DNA of 64,000 bases from Affinundibacterium seohonense (GCF_014284305.1 NZ_JACOFW010000021.1:1-64000), one strand, 5' to 3'. Positions 36,514 to 46,517 are shown, counted from the stretch's first letter. Translations and numbers: made by a program. Notes: a model not told the origin generated them from the letters alone.

Positions 36514-37830
36514 TTAAAGCATCGTCTTACGCAAATCAGCGAGAACATCCGCCAGATATGCAGTGAATTTTGCCGCCATCGCGCCATCAATCACGCGGTG
36601 ATCATAGGACAAGGACAAAGGCAACATCAAACGCGGTACGAATTGTTTACCGTCCCACACTGGCTTCATTGAAGATTTAGACAGACCGAGAATGGCGACT
36701 TCAGGTGCATTGATGATCGGTGTAAAAGCAGTACCGCCAATGCCGCCCAGAGAAGAAATCGTGAAGGTCGCACCTTGCATGTCGGCAGGTTTCAATTTGC
36801 CGTCACGAGCCTGGGCGGATAACTCGCCCATTTCTGTAGCGATTTGTGACAAGGTTTTTTGATCGGCGTTTTTGATGACCGGCACCACCAAACCATTCGG
36901 CGTATCTGCCGCGAAACCGATGTTGTAATATTGCTTCAAAATCAGGTTTTCGCCTGTCGCATCCAGAGACGCATTAAAAGCTTTGAACTTCTTCAAAGCG
37001 GCTACGCTAGCTTTGATCACGAATGCCAACATCGTCAATTTCACACCAGATTTCGCCAAGGCATCGTTCGATGATTTACGGAAATCTTCGAGACCTGTGA
37101 TATCCGCTTCGTCAAATTGCGTGACGTGTGGAATCATCACCCAGTTACGATGCAAATTCGGACCGCTGAGTTTTTTGATGCGGGACAATGGCAATAATTC
37201 AGTTGTGCCGAACTTACTGAAATCCAATGAAGGCCACGGCAAGAGATTCATACCTGAGCCACTACCGTTGGTGTTGGCTGCAGCAACTGGTGCATTGGCA
37301 GCGCCCGCCACCACACCCTTCACGTAATTTTGTACGTCTTGTTGAGTGATGCGACCTTTAGGTGCGGTGCCTGGTACTTTACTCAAATCGACACCGAGCT
37401 CACGTGCGAATTTGCGAATGGACGGTGAAGCGTGTGCTTTGCCTGCAGCTGCCGTGGCAACGCCTGCAATCGCTGGCGCCGCAACTGCTGGAACCGGAGC
37501 AACAACAGGGGCTGGGGCTGCAGCAGGCACTGAAGCCGGAGCCGCCGCAGGAGCTGGTGCGGCTGCAAGTGGAGCGGACGCTGCAGCAGCGCTATCGGCT
37601 TCAACAATCACGACCAAGGAACCCAAAGCAACTTTATCGCCCACTTTGACTTTAATTTCTTTCACGACACCCGCGTGGCTTGATGGAATTTCCATACTCG
37701 CCTTATCGGATTCCACAGTGATCAATGACTGATCAACTTTGATCGTATCGCCGACTTTTACCATCAACTCAATCACTTCAACTTCTTTGAAATCGCCGAT
37801 ATCCGGGACTTTGACTTCTACTGTACTCAT
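36514..37830 (-). CDS. aceF: Dihydrolipoamide acetyltransferase (E2 of pyruvate dehydrogenase)
   Basis: A 438-residue E2: one lipoyl domain (~2-76, lipoyl-Lys in [10 protein letters not shown]), an Ala/Pro-rich linker, a peripheral-subunit-binding domain ([20 protein letters not shown]) and the acetyltransferase core with the catalytic [10 protein letters not shown] near the C-terminus. It transfers acetyl groups from lipoyl to CoA and forms the core of the complex. Many proteobacterial E2 proteins carry two or three lipoyl domains; this one has one, while the adjacent E3 carries two. GGAG precedes the ATG. Second gene of the operon. Confidence 0.96.
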   Translation of the reverse strand: MSTVEVKVPDIGDFKEVEVIELMVKVGDTIKVDQSLITVESDKASMEIPSSHAGVVKEIKVKVGDKVALGSLVVIVEADSAAAASAPLAAAPAPAAAPASVPAAAPAPVVAPVPAVAAPAIAGVATAAAGKAHASPSIRKFARELGVDLSKVPGTAPKGRITQQDVQNYVKGVVAGAANAPVAAANTNGSGSGMNLLPWPSLDFSKFGTTELLPLSRIKKLSGPNLHRNWVMIPHVTQFDEADITGLEDFRKSSNDALAKSGVKLTMLAFVIKASVAALKKFKAFNASLDATGENLILKQYYNIGFAADTPNGLVVPVIKNADQKTLSQIATEMGELSAQARDGKLKPADMQGATFTISSLGGIGGTAFTPIINAPEVAILGLSKSSMKPVWDGKQFVPRLMLPLSLSYDHRVIDGAMAAKFTAYLADVLADLRKTML

Positions 37831-37852
37831 AATGTTTGCTCCACTATTTCAG

Positions 37853-37901
37853 GTAGGGTGCGCCGTGCGCACCTCGGTTTGGTGCGCACGGCGCACCCTA
37901 C
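37853..37901. repeat. Perfect 21-bp inverted repeat between aceE and aceF
   Basis: GTAGGGTGCGCCGTGCGCAC(C) at 37853-37873 pairs exactly with 37881-37901 around a 7-base loop (TCGGTTT). No T-run follows on the minus strand, so it is a stem-loop element and not a typical terminator. It shares its GTAGGGTG start with the aceF-lpdA element. Confidence 0.9.
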
Positions 37902-37933
37902 TTTGCTATTCTTTAAAATCGCATCAACAATAA

Positions 37934-40627
37934 TTACACAGTCACCGGATTAGGTTTATTCGGATTGATGCCATATTTCTCAATCGCTTGCGCCACAACA
38001 GAAGCAGAAATTGCACCTTCGTCCGCCAAAGTTTTCAATGCAGCGATCGCCACAAAATAGCGATTCACTTCAAAGAACTCACGCAATTTTGCACGACTAT
38101 CAGAACGACCAAAACCATCAGTTCCCAAAACTTTATAGCTACGATCTTTAGGAATAAATGCACGGACTTGTTCTGCGTAAGTACGCATGTAATCGGTGGC
38201 AACCACGATAGGGCCCGCAGTATCTTTCAGGCATTCAGCAATGTAAGGAACGCGTGGCGTATCGGTTGGATGCAACATATTCCAACGCTCAGCGTCTTGA
38301 CCATCACGCGCCAATAATGTGAAGGAAGGTGCGGACCAAATATCAGCCGCGATGCCCCAGTCGTTCATCAACAAATCAGCAGCAGCAATCACTTCACGCA
38401 GGATCGTACCTGAACCTAACAACTGCACGCGGTGTTTCGTTTGTGCTTCTGATTTCTTGAAGGAGTACAGACCTTTGATAATGCCCTCTTCTTGACCCGC
38501 TACCAAGCCTGGATGTGCGTAGTTCTCATTCATCACAGTGATGTAGTAGAACACGTCTTCTTGGTTAGTAACCATACGACGCAAACCATCATGAATGATG
38601 ACTGCAACTTCATGCGCAAATGTCGGATCGTAAGGAACGCAGTTAGGAATCGTCGATGCCATCACATGGCTGTGACCATCTTCATGCTGCAAACCTTCGC
38701 CGTTCAATGTCGTACGACCGGCTGTTCCGCCGATCAAGAAACCACGTGCACGCATATCGGCTGCGGCCCAGGCCAAGTCACCGATACGTTGCAGACCGAA
38801 CATGGAGTAGTAAGTGTAGAACGGCACCATCACGCGATTATTGGTCGAGTAGGAAGTCGCCGCAGCGATCCATGAACTCATACCACCGGCTTCATTGATA
38901 CCTTCTTGCAAAATCTGACCGGCTTTATCTTCGCGGTAGTACATCACCTGATCTTTATCGACAGGCTCATACAATTGACCAACTTGACTGAAAATACCGA
39001 TTTGGCGGAACAAACCTTCCATACCGAAAGTACGGGATTCGTCGACCATAATAGGCACAACGCGTTGACCGAGACTGCTATCACGCAGCAAGGATGTCAA
39101 AACACGCACATAAGACGCTGTCGTGGAAATTTCGCGGCCTTCTGCGGTTGGTTCCAACATTGCTTGGAACGCAGACAATGGCGGCACCGTCAGCATTTCA
39201 TCAGCTTGTTGACGACGTTGTGGCAAGTAACCGCCAAGTGCTGCACGGCGCTCTTGCAGGTACTTCATTTCTGGCGTGTCGTCAGCAGGTTTGAAGAATG
39301 GGATTGCAGGTAAATGTTCGTCGGCGATCGGCAATTGGAAACGGTCGCGCAAAGCTTTAATTGCTTCATCATCCAATTTCTTCGTATTGTGCGCTGTATT
39401 ACGCGCTTCACCGGATTTACCGAAGCCAAAACCTTTAATACTTTTCGCCAAAATAACTGTCGGTTGATCGACGCTTTCTTGTGCTACTTTAAATGCTGCG
39501 TAAATCTTATGTGGGTCATGACCACCACGAGTCAAACGCCAGATATCGTCATCTGACATGTGCGCTACCATCGCCAAAGTACGTGGATCTTTGCCGAAGA
39601 AATTAGCACGAACATAGGCACCATCCTTAGCTTTGTAATTCTGATATTCACCATCAACGGTTTCCATCATGATCTTACGCAAAGCACCTTCTTTATCCTT
39701 CGCCAACAACTCATCCCAGCCTGAGCCCCAGATCACTTTGACTACGTTCCAGCCAGCACCACGGAAATCTGACTCGAGTTCTTGAATAATCTTGCCGTTG
39801 CCGCGTACTGGGCCATCGAGACGTTGCAAATTGCAGTTAACCACCATCACCAAGTTATTCAACTTCTCACGGCCTGCCATACCAATTGCGCCCATGGATT
39901 CTGGCTCGTCCATTTCACCATCGCCACAGAAAGCCCAAACCTTACGCTTTTCAGTATCAGCGATACCGCGTGCATGTAAATACTTCAGGAAACGTGCTTG
40001 ATAGATCGCCATCAGTGGACCAAGACCCATCGATACCGTTGGGAATTGCCAAAAATCTGGCATCAATTTTGGATGTGGGTAAGAAGACAAACCTTTACCA
40101 TCAACTTCGCGACGGAAGTGAATCAACTGATCTTCGCTCAAGCGACCTTCAAGAAAAGCGCGAGCATAAATACCAGGAGATGAGTGACCTTGGATGTAAA
40201 GCAAATCACCGCCGTGCTCTGCTGTTGGCGCGTGCCAGAAATGATTAAAACCGATACCGAGCATATTCGCCAAAGACGCGAAACTAGACAAGTGACCGCC
40301 GAGGTCGCCATCAAGACGATTCGCTTTGACCACCATCGCCATCGCATTCCAACGCATATAAGAGCGCAGGCGTTCTTCGATTTCCAAATTGCCTGGGCAA
40401 TGTGCGCCTTTATCAGCAGGAATCGTATTTACATAAGCTGTATTGCTAGAGAACGGGATATTCGCGCCACGACGACGCGCCAGATCCATCATGCGTTCCA
40501 TCAAATAATGCGCGCGATCCGGACCTTCCGTATCGATCACTGACTCTAAAGCGTCGAGCCACTCATTGGTCTCGATCACATCAGGGTCATTCACGGCTTG
40601 CGCCAAAATTTGGTCTATTTGTGACAT
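37934..40627 (-). CDS. aceE: Pyruvate dehydrogenase E1 component (homodimeric type)
   Basis: An 897-residue thiamine-diphosphate enzyme that decarboxylates pyruvate and acetylates lipoyl groups on E2. The ThDP/Mg motif is FCGDGEMDEPES...NCNLQRLDGPV, and the homodimeric alpha form is shown by the long single chain (GHSSPGIYARAFLEGRL; FGMEGLFRQIGIFS). Length is normal. ACGAGGAGACC precedes the ATG. First gene of aceE-aceF-lpdA; the 740-bp region upstream holds its promoter. Confidence 0.97.
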   Translation of the reverse strand: MSQIDQILAQAVNDPDVIETNEWLDALESVIDTEGPDRAHYLMERMMDLARRRGANIPFSSNTAYVNTIPADKGAHCPGNLEIEERLRSYMRWNAMAMVVKANRLDGDLGGHLSSFASLANMLGIGFNHFWHAPTAEHGGDLLYIQGHSSPGIYARAFLEGRLSEDQLIHFRREVDGKGLSSYPHPKLMPDFWQFPTVSMGLGPLMAIYQARFLKYLHARGIADTEKRKVWAFCGDGEMDEPESMGAIGMAGREKLNNLVMVVNCNLQRLDGPVRGNGKIIQELESDFRGAGWNVVKVIWGSGWDELLAKDKEGALRKIMMETVDGEYQNYKAKDGAYVRANFFGKDPRTLAMVAHMSDDDIWRLTRGGHDPHKIYAAFKVAQESVDQPTVILAKSIKGFGFGKSGEARNTAHNTKKLDDEAIKALRDRFQLPIADEHLPAIPFFKPADDTPEMKYLQERRAALGGYLPQRRQQADEMLTVPPLSAFQAMLEPTAEGREISTTASYVRVLTSLLRDSSLGQRVVPIMVDESRTFGMEGLFRQIGIFSQVGQLYEPVDKDQVMYYREDKAGQILQEGINEAGGMSSWIAAATSYSTNNRVMVPFYTYYSMFGLQRIGDLAWAAADMRARGFLIGGTAGRTTLNGEGLQHEDGHSHVMASTIPNCVPYDPTFAHEVAVIIHDGLRRMVTNQEDVFYYITVMNENYAHPGLVAGQEEGIIKGLYSFKKSEAQTKHRVQLLGSGTILREVIAAADLLMNDWGIAADIWSAPSFTLLARDGQDAERWNMLHPTDTPRVPYIAECLKDTAGPIVVATDYMRTYAEQVRAFIPKDRSYKVLGTDGFGRSDSRAKLREFFEVNRYFVAIAALKTLADEGAISASVVAQAIEKYGINPNKPNPVTV

Positions 40628-41367
40628 ACGGTCTCCTCGTTAATTAATCTTAAATTCGCAATTGACATTCGTCATCTACATTAGCTGAATTCACCTGTAT
40701 TCATTGCTACTTTTTCATTATTTTAGACGGCAGCATTTTTACATTGCTTCGTCACTTTGCGTCAATTTTCTAGCTTGTCTGAAATACGCCAAAAGCTCAA
40801 TGAATTTTAGGTCTGAATTTTAAAACTGAAGCATTCTAACAGCAGTTTTCGCAAATTTCAAATTACGATATGTGATTTCATAATGTGATATTTGTGTCGC
40901 AGCGCAACATACGCAACCGCTGTCTTTTTACTATTTTTTTAGAAAATACGGCTCGATTTTTACTTGAGTCAATCGCGCATTGACAGCAAGAAAATTGACA
41001 TAAGATTGACATTGCTGCAATCGATCACTGATAAAACACGTTCAAAAGAGGATCAAAACCGGGCATTTTTTGTATGCCGTTTTCTTGCGCGATAAAATTT
41101 GAATCTCGCACGCCACTGACAAGCACCCGCTTCCAAGCTTATTCCATATAAATTAATTAAAGACTGAAATACCGAAAGTAAAAGCTGAACCGTGAGCATT
41201 GCACTGGTTTTTCAGGCGATTGAACAGGTTTTTAGCTGCAATTCCGAATGAAAAAGCCCACCATCCTTTATAATCACGCCTTACCCTTTCTTTGCAATCT
41301 TGGCTCAACTGAAGTTAACTAGTAAGCAATTAACCTCATTCCCAGCCACTTTTCCGAGTCCAATATC
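40628..41367. other. Long divergent intergenic region, aceE / folD
   Basis: About 740 bp, AT-rich, with promoters for both sides. Visible elements: two ATGTGAT copies near 40870-40889, three TTGACA hexamers in + orientation at 40980-40985, 40995-41000 and 41006-41011, and a small hairpin GGCAT/ATGCC (41062-41078) followed by TTTTC. No protein frame is convincing. An unannotated small RNA or a long folD leader is possible. Confidence 0.45.
41006..41034 (+). promoter_or_regulatory. Candidate sigma70 promoter upstream of folD
   Basis: TTGACA (41006-41011), exactly 17 bp, TGATAA (41029-41034). It would start near 41041, about 330 nt before folD. A small hairpin follows about 20 nt later. Confidence 0.4.
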
Positions 41368-42213
41368 ATGACGGCACAAATCATTAGCGGCACCCAACTT
41401 TCTCAACAAATTCGTGAAGACGTCACAAAGCGCGCTGCTGCATTAACAGCACAGGGCAAACAACCTGGATTGGCCGTGATTTTGGTCGGTGAAAATCCCG
41501 CGTCTCAAGTGTATGTGCGTAACAAGGTCAAAGCTTGCGAAGATTGCGGCTTTTATTCCGTCCTCGAAAAATACGATGCCGACTTGAGCGAAGCGACTTT
41601 ATTAGCGCACATAGAGCGCTTAAATAAAGACTCTAAGATCAACGGTATTTTGGTGCAATTGCCTTTGCCCGCACATATCAACGCCAACAAAGTAATCGAA
41701 GCGATTGCGGCTGAAAAAGACGTTGATGGTTTTCATATCAGCAACGCTGGCTTGCTGATGACAGGACAACCTTTATTCCGTCCTTGCACGCCATATGGCG
41801 TGATGAAGATGTTGGAGTCCATCGACTATCCAGTACGAGGCGCGAATGCCGTTGTCGTTGGTGCTTCTAATATTGTTGGTAAACCACAAGCGATGTTGCT
41901 CTTGCAAGCTGGCGCCACCGTCACCATATGTAATTCCAAGACACGTGATTTAGGTGCACATACCCGCAACGCCGACATCCTTGTTGTAGCTACTGGCAAA
42001 CGTAATATTGTGACCGCAGACATGGTCAAACCGGGCGCTGTGGTACTCGATGTCGGCATGAACCGCGATGATGAAGGCAAATTGTGTGGTGATGTGGATT
42101 ACGCGAATGTCAAAGAAGTGGCTAGCTACATTACGCCAGTACCAGGCGGCGTTGGTCCGATGACCATCACGATGTTATTAGTCAACACGATAGAAGCTGC
42201 CGAAAGAACTTAA
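41368..42213 (+). CDS. folD: Bifunctional methylene-THF dehydrogenase/methenyl-THF cyclohydrolase
   Basis: A 281-residue cytosolic enzyme interconverting 5,10-methylene- and 10-formyl-tetrahydrofolate. Catalytic motif [13 protein letters not shown] (Tyr, Lys), [12 protein letters not shown] and the NADP-binding [17 protein letters not shown], plus the C-terminal [10 protein letters not shown], are all present. Full length. It is followed 4 bp later by prlC, suggesting co-transcription. Confidence 0.97.
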   Translation: MTAQIISGTQLSQQIREDVTKRAAALTAQGKQPGLAVILVGENPASQVYVRNKVKACEDCGFYSVLEKYDADLSEATLLAHIERLNKDSKINGILVQLPLPAHINANKVIEAIAAEKDVDGFHISNAGLLMTGQPLFRPCTPYGVMKMLESIDYPVRGANAVVVGASNIVGKPQAMLLLQAGATVTICNSKTRDLGAHTRNADILVVATGKRNIVTADMVKPGAVVLDVGMNRDDEGKLCGDVDYANVKEVASYITPVPGGVGPMTITMLLVNTIEAAERT

Positions 42214-42217
42214 TAAG

Positions 42218-44317
42218 ATGACCGACACGATGACTCCATTCACGATCCAACCGATGACCCAAGCAAATCCCCTGCTCGACTTCAGCGACCTGCCCCACTT
42301 TGACCAAATCACGCCGGAGCATGTGAGTCCAGCAATTGATGCGTTATTGACCGAGTGTCGTCAGGTTGTGACGCAATTGGAGGGCCCTATAGCGGACATT
42401 CATTGGGACAATTTTGTCACGCCGCTAGAGACGGTGACTGAACAACTTGGGCGCGCTTGGGGCATCGTTAGTCATCTTAATTCGGTACGCGACACCCCAG
42501 AACTGCGTGCGGTCTACAATGAAAACCAACCTAAGGTCACCGAGTTCTGGACCGAGCTAGGTCAAAATCTGCATTTATTTCAGCATTACAAAGAACTTAA
42601 TGCGAGCCCCGACTATGCAAACTTAAGTCCTGCCCGCAAAAAAATCATCAGCAATGCCTTGCGCGATTTCAAACTTGGCGGCGCAGAGCTAGCAGACGAC
42701 AAAAAGAAACGTTACGCTGAAGTACAAGAGAAGCTAGCTGCCCTGTCGACAAAATTCTCTGAAAATGTTTTAGATGCAACCAATGATTACAAATTACTGG
42801 TCACCGATGTTGCGGAATTAAAGGGTCTGCCAGAAGAGGTTCTGCAAGCTGCGCAAAACGCGGCAGAACAAGATGGCAAAACCGGTTACCAATTCAGTTT
42901 GCATTTCCCGTCGTATTTTCCGCTTTTACAATACGCCGAAAATCGCAGCGTGCGCGAAACCATTTATCGCGCCAATGCCACCAAGGCTTCTGAATTAGGT
43001 GGTCATCCTGAATGGGATAACACAAGCATCATCGACGAATTATTAAGCCTCCGCCAAGAAGAAGCTGAATTACTCGGGTACCAGAATTTCGCGGAAGTAT
43101 CTTTGCTGCCCAAGATGGCTGAAAGCGCAACGCAGGTCGAAAGTTTCTTACTCGACTTAGCACTCAAAGCCAAACCATATGCAGAAAAAGATCTGGTCGA
43201 ACTACGTCAATTCGCCCAAGAACAATTTGGCATCGCCGATTTACAGGCTTGGGACACGACCTTTGTTTCAGAAAAGTTACGTGAACAACGTTATGCATTT
43301 TCAGAACAAGAAGTGAAACAATTCTTCCCAGAACACAAAGTGGTCGCTGGCTTATTTAATGTCATCCAAACGCTATTCGCGGTTGATATCAAAACAGATA
43401 GCGCCGCGACTTGGCATCCCGACGTAAAGTTCTATCGCGTGGAACGCGAAGGCGAATTAGTCGGTCATTTTTATGTGGATCTATATGCACGCGCCGCCAA
43501 ACAAGGTGGTGCATGGATGGATGACGCCCGCGCACGTTGTCGCAAGGCACACGGCATTCAAACGCCCGTGGTCTATTTAACCTGCAATTTCAATGCCCCG
43601 GTCGTTGTTGATGGCGTCACTAAACCCGCCACGTTCACCCACGATGAAGTGATCACGCTATTCCATGAATTTGGACATGGTCTGCATCAATTGCTGACAA
43701 AAGTCGAAGACATTTCCGTCTCTGGCATCTCGGGTGTCGAATGGGATGCCGTGGAATTGCCATCACAGTTTATGGAAAATTTCTGTTGGGAATGGGATGT
43801 ATTACAGCAAATGACTGCGCATGTTGATAGCGGTGAACAGTTACCGCGCGTACTTTACGACAAAATGATCGCAGCCAAGAATTTCCAATCTGGTTTGCAA
43901 ACATTGCGCCAAGTCGAGTTTGCTTTATTTGACATGCGCCTGCACAGTGCTAACCCTTCCACGACGAAACACAGCGTGGCAGAAACTCTGCAACAAGTGA
44001 GAGACCAAGTCGCCGCGATTCAACCGCCCGCATTTAATCGCTTCCAGCATTCGTTTAGTCATATTTTTGCAGGCGGATACGCCGCTGGTTATTTCAGTTA
44101 TAAGTGGGCAGAAGTTTTATCGGCGGATGCCTACAGTGCATTTGAAGAAGCGGCAAAGAACGAAGGTAGTAGCTTGTCGCGTGGCGTCGGCAAGGCTTTT
44201 CAAACTGAGATTTTGGAAATGGGAGGCTCCCGCCCTGCACTCGATTCCTTTGTTGCATTTCGCGGCAGAAAGCCTGCCATTGATGCCTTATTGCGCCATA
44301 ATGGTATGAATCAATAA
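42218..44317 (+). CDS. prlC: Oligopeptidase A (M3 zinc metallopeptidase)
   Basis: A 699-residue cytosolic oligopeptidase. The zinc site HEFGHGLHQLL with downstream Glu (SGVEWDAVELPSQFMENF) is the M3A signature. It degrades peptides, including cleaved signal peptides, after ATP-dependent proteases. The start at 42218 lies 4 bp after folD; an internal Met at position 13 (MTQANPLLDF) resembles the start in relatives and is an alternative. Followed by the glutaredoxin-like gene. Confidence 0.95.
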   Translation: MTDTMTPFTIQPMTQANPLLDFSDLPHFDQITPEHVSPAIDALLTECRQVVTQLEGPIADIHWDNFVTPLETVTEQLGRAWGIVSHLNSVRDTPELRAVYNENQPKVTEFWTELGQNLHLFQHYKELNASPDYANLSPARKKIISNALRDFKLGGAELADDKKKRYAEVQEKLAALSTKFSENVLDATNDYKLLVTDVAELKGLPEEVLQAAQNAAEQDGKTGYQFSLHFPSYFPLLQYAENRSVRETIYRANATKASELGGHPEWDNTSIIDELLSLRQEEAELLGYQNFAEVSLLPKMAESATQVESFLLDLALKAKPYAEKDLVELRQFAQEQFGIADLQAWDTTFVSEKLREQRYAFSEQEVKQFFPEHKVVAGLFNVIQTLFAVDIKTDSAATWHPDVKFYRVEREGELVGHFYVDLYARAAKQGGAWMDDARARCRKAHGIQTPVVYLTCNFNAPVVVDGVTKPATFTHDEVITLFHEFGHGLHQLLTKVEDISVSGISGVEWDAVELPSQFMENFCWEWDVLQQMTAHVDSGEQLPRVLYDKMIAAKNFQSGLQTLRQVEFALFDMRLHSANPSTTKHSVAETLQQVRDQVAAIQPPAFNRFQHSFSHIFAGGYAAGYFSYKWAEVLSADAYSAFEEAAKNEGSSLSRGVGKAFQTEILEMGGSRPALDSFVAFRGRKPAIDALLRHNGMNQ

Positions 44318-44341
44318 CATATTCTCTTGGAGATTAAAGAC

Positions 44342-44980
44342 ATGTTCGCCTCAATGCAAAAGACTCGAAGCTCACTTTTACTTTGCGCCCTCATATCTGG
44401 AATCGTTGGCATGTTTGTACAAATTGCACCTGCACAAGCGCAAATGCACAAATGGGTCGATGCCAATGGCAAGATTGTATACAGCGATACACCACCGCCA
44501 GCGAATGCAAAAAAACTCGGAACGAAAGCGATAGAAAGCAGCGCTAGTATTTCCAATGTGCGACTGCCATTCGAATTGGCAGCGGCGGTTGCCAAAAATC
44601 CCGTCACGATTTACACAGCAAAAAACTGCGTGGTCTGCAATGAAGCACGCAGTTTACTGAAACAAAGCGGCATTCCTTTTTTTGAAAAGACGATCGATTC
44701 GAAAGAAGATGTGGAAAAACTCAAACAAGTCAGTGGCGATACCAATATCCCTTTCATGTTGATCAACAAGTCAAAATTCTCAGGCTTCCAAGCGATTGAC
44801 TGGCGCAATGCCTTAACTGCAGCCGGCTACCCAGAAACCAATATGCTTCCCAAAGAGTATCGCTATCCTGAGCCGGAACCTGCGGCACCACCGGTCCTTG
44901 ATGCCTCTAAACCGGTTGATAACACACCCAAGCCAGCGCTTCGCCCGCAGTCGACATCGCCAACTGGCATTCGTTTTTGA
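44342..44980 (+). CDS. Exported DUF4124-glutaredoxin fusion protein
   Basis: A 212-residue protein with a signal peptide (~1-33, ending APAQAQ), a DUF4124 domain (HKWVDANGKIVYSDTPPP) and a glutaredoxin-like domain whose active site is AKNCVVCNEAR and whose cis-Pro region is NIPFMLINKSKFSGF. The C-terminal 45 residues are Pro-rich. A thiol-disulfide role in the cell envelope is likely. TTGGAG lies 9 bases before the ATG at 44342. It sits between prlC and holC, close enough to share their transcript. Confidence 0.85.
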   Translation: MFASMQKTRSSLLLCALISGIVGMFVQIAPAQAQMHKWVDANGKIVYSDTPPPANAKKLGTKAIESSASISNVRLPFELAAAVAKNPVTIYTAKNCVVCNEARSLLKQSGIPFFEKTIDSKEDVEKLKQVSGDTNIPFMLINKSKFSGFQAIDWRNALTAAGYPETNMLPKEYRYPEPEPAAPPVLDASKPVDNTPKPALRPQSTSPTGIRF

Positions 44981-44989
44981 TCGTTTTCT

Positions 44990-45415
44990 ATGACCAGAGT
45001 TGATTTCCACAGTCAGGTTCAAGACAAAATTAATTACAGTTGCCGTTTGATCCGTAAGGCACGCGTGGCGAATTGTCAGATCCTTATTCTCAGCGAGAAT
45101 GCCGACCAAGCAGACGAGTTAGATCAAGCCCTTTGGCGTTTTTCGCCGGTCGATTTTTTGCCGCATGTGATGTTGAGCGATCCACTCTCCGCGCATACGC
45201 CGATAATCATCACCACGGATCTCAATGCACCTTTTCCGCATCACGATCTATTGATTAATCTCAGTCAACGATTTCCGGAAAATTTTAGCCAATTTAATCG
45301 CGTAATCGAAGTCGTTTCACAGCATGAGGATGATGCCAATTCAGGACGACAACGATTTCGCATGTATCAACAGCAAAGTATAAAACCTTCACATATTGTG
45401 GCGAGTACCTCATGA
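44990..45415 (+). CDS. holC: DNA polymerase III subunit chi
   Basis: A 141-residue protein typical of HolC: MTRVDFHSQVQDKINYSCRL, an ADELDQALWRFSPVDFLPH core and PIIITTDLN. Chi links the clamp loader to single-strand-binding protein. It overlaps the next gene by 4 bp, an arrangement common in Burkholderiales. Confidence 0.92.
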   Translation: MTRVDFHSQVQDKINYSCRLIRKARVANCQILILSENADQADELDQALWRFSPVDFLPHVMLSDPLSAHTPIIITTDLNAPFPHHDLLINLSQRFPENFSQFNRVIEVVSQHEDDANSGRQRFRMYQQQSIKPSHIVASTS

Positions 45416-45903
45416 ATACACAAATCGATGAAAGCATCCCAGTACTAACCGAAATCATCGCCTCGCCAGATGGCAATCTGACTAGCGCTAAAGTGAAGCC
45501 ATCAGAACCACATTTCCCTTTATCATCGCCGAGTAGCGGCACGCCAACCATTTCTAACAAGCCTCTCAACGCAGCCATCGTCGCGGCACAAGAAGTGCTA
45601 GCACAGCCCGTGCTATTTGACAGCGAAACGGAAGATCAAAAAGCGGCAAGCATCAGCGCGGAAGATTGGAAAGCGTTAGAACTCACAGTGCGAGAAAACG
45701 TACTGCGTCAAGTTTTATCTCGCGTCGACTTTGTCCTCGAACACAGAGTCAGCGACAGCTTGGCAGAGGTGTTGCAAAATGCAGTAGATCGTTTGGCTGA
45801 TGATATTCGTGCTGGGCTACGACACAGCATCGAAGAAGTGGTGACACGCGCAGTGACACAAGAATTAAGTAAGATCAAAAGTAGTCATCGTACTACATCA
45901 TAA
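45412..45903 (+). CDS. DUF2486 family protein
   Basis: A 163-residue protein. The N-terminus (DESIPVLTEI) and the helical C-terminal half (LRQVLSRVDFVLEHRVSDSL, LADDIRAGLRHSIEEVVTRA) fit DUF2486, a Burkholderiales family encoded directly after holC. The middle is low-complexity Ser/Pro. Function unknown; a link to the replication machinery is inferred only from the constant neighbourhood. Convergent with the Lrp gene, 8 bp away. Confidence 0.8.
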   Translation: MNTQIDESIPVLTEIIASPDGNLTSAKVKPSEPHFPLSSPSSGTPTISNKPLNAAIVAAQEVLAQPVLFDSETEDQKAASISAEDWKALELTVRENVLRQVLSRVDFVLEHRVSDSLAEVLQNAVDRLADDIRAGLRHSIEEVVTRAVTQELSKIKSSHRTTS

Positions 45904-45911
45904 ACCGTTAA

Positions 45912-46421
45912 TTATCGGCCTACCCTGACATTCAACTCAGGGGCTTTTTCATCAAAGGCAATGCGAGTAGAAAACTTGGCGCGCTTCATTGGAAAACGTG
46001 AATGAAAATGCCTAACATTGCCTGAGCCTGAGATCGCCCGGCGCACAAACTGATAATATGCTTCCATGTCAACCACGTGGATTACCAGAAAATAGTCGAT
46101 CTCTCCCGATACAAAATAGCACTGCATCACTTCAGGCTCATGATTCATGCATGCCTCGAAATCACGCATATGCTCATCTGATTGATTTTGCAAAGAAATT
46201 TCTAAAAAAGCCAACATACCAAAACCGAGAGAAAACGGATCCACCATGGCGACGTCGGCACTAATTACACCAGCATCACGCAAAGTCTTAATTCTTCGCA
46301 GACATGTCGGCTGTGAGATGTGTAATTTCTCAGCCAGCACTCGGGTCGGCGTTTGATTATCCTTTTGCAGCATATTGAGCAGCTTACGATCAACTTTATC
46401 GAGTGTGTGAAATTTAGGCAT
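45912..46421 (-). CDS. Lrp/AsnC-family transcriptional regulator
   Basis: A 169-residue regulator with an N-terminal HTH (KVDRKLLNMLQKDNQTPTRV, LHISQPTCLRRIKTLRDAGV) and a C-terminal RAM/AsnC domain (EVMQCYFVSGEIDYFLVIHV). Such proteins sense amino acids. The target is unclear; no amino-acid gene is adjacent. The sequence ends in a longer tail than minimal Lrp. Confidence 0.9.
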   Translation of the reverse strand: MPKFHTLDKVDRKLLNMLQKDNQTPTRVLAEKLHISQPTCLRRIKTLRDAGVISADVAMVDPFSLGFGMLAFLEISLQNQSDEHMRDFEACMNHEPEVMQCYFVSGEIDYFLVIHVVDMEAYYQFVRRAISGSGNVRHFHSRFPMKRAKFSTRIAFDEKAPELNVRVGR

Positions 46422-46472
46422 ATTTAGGAAAAAATACGAAAAACATGAAGTGCTGAAGATCTAGCTTAAATA

Positions 46473-46500
46473 AAAAAAAGCCCGGTCTTCACCGAGCTTT
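46473..46500 (-). terminator. Terminator downstream of the cytochrome c gene
   Basis: On the minus strand AAAGCTCGGT...ACCGGGCTTT with a GAAG loop and an eight-base T-run, 18 bp after the cytochrome stop. Confidence 0.85.
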
Positions 46501-46517
46501 CCATTGAGAATCAAAAA

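Noticed and set aside
37853-37901. aceE-aceF stem-loop as a terminator
   Set aside because: Stem is strong but no T-run follows in the direction of transcription, and aceF must be transcribed through it.
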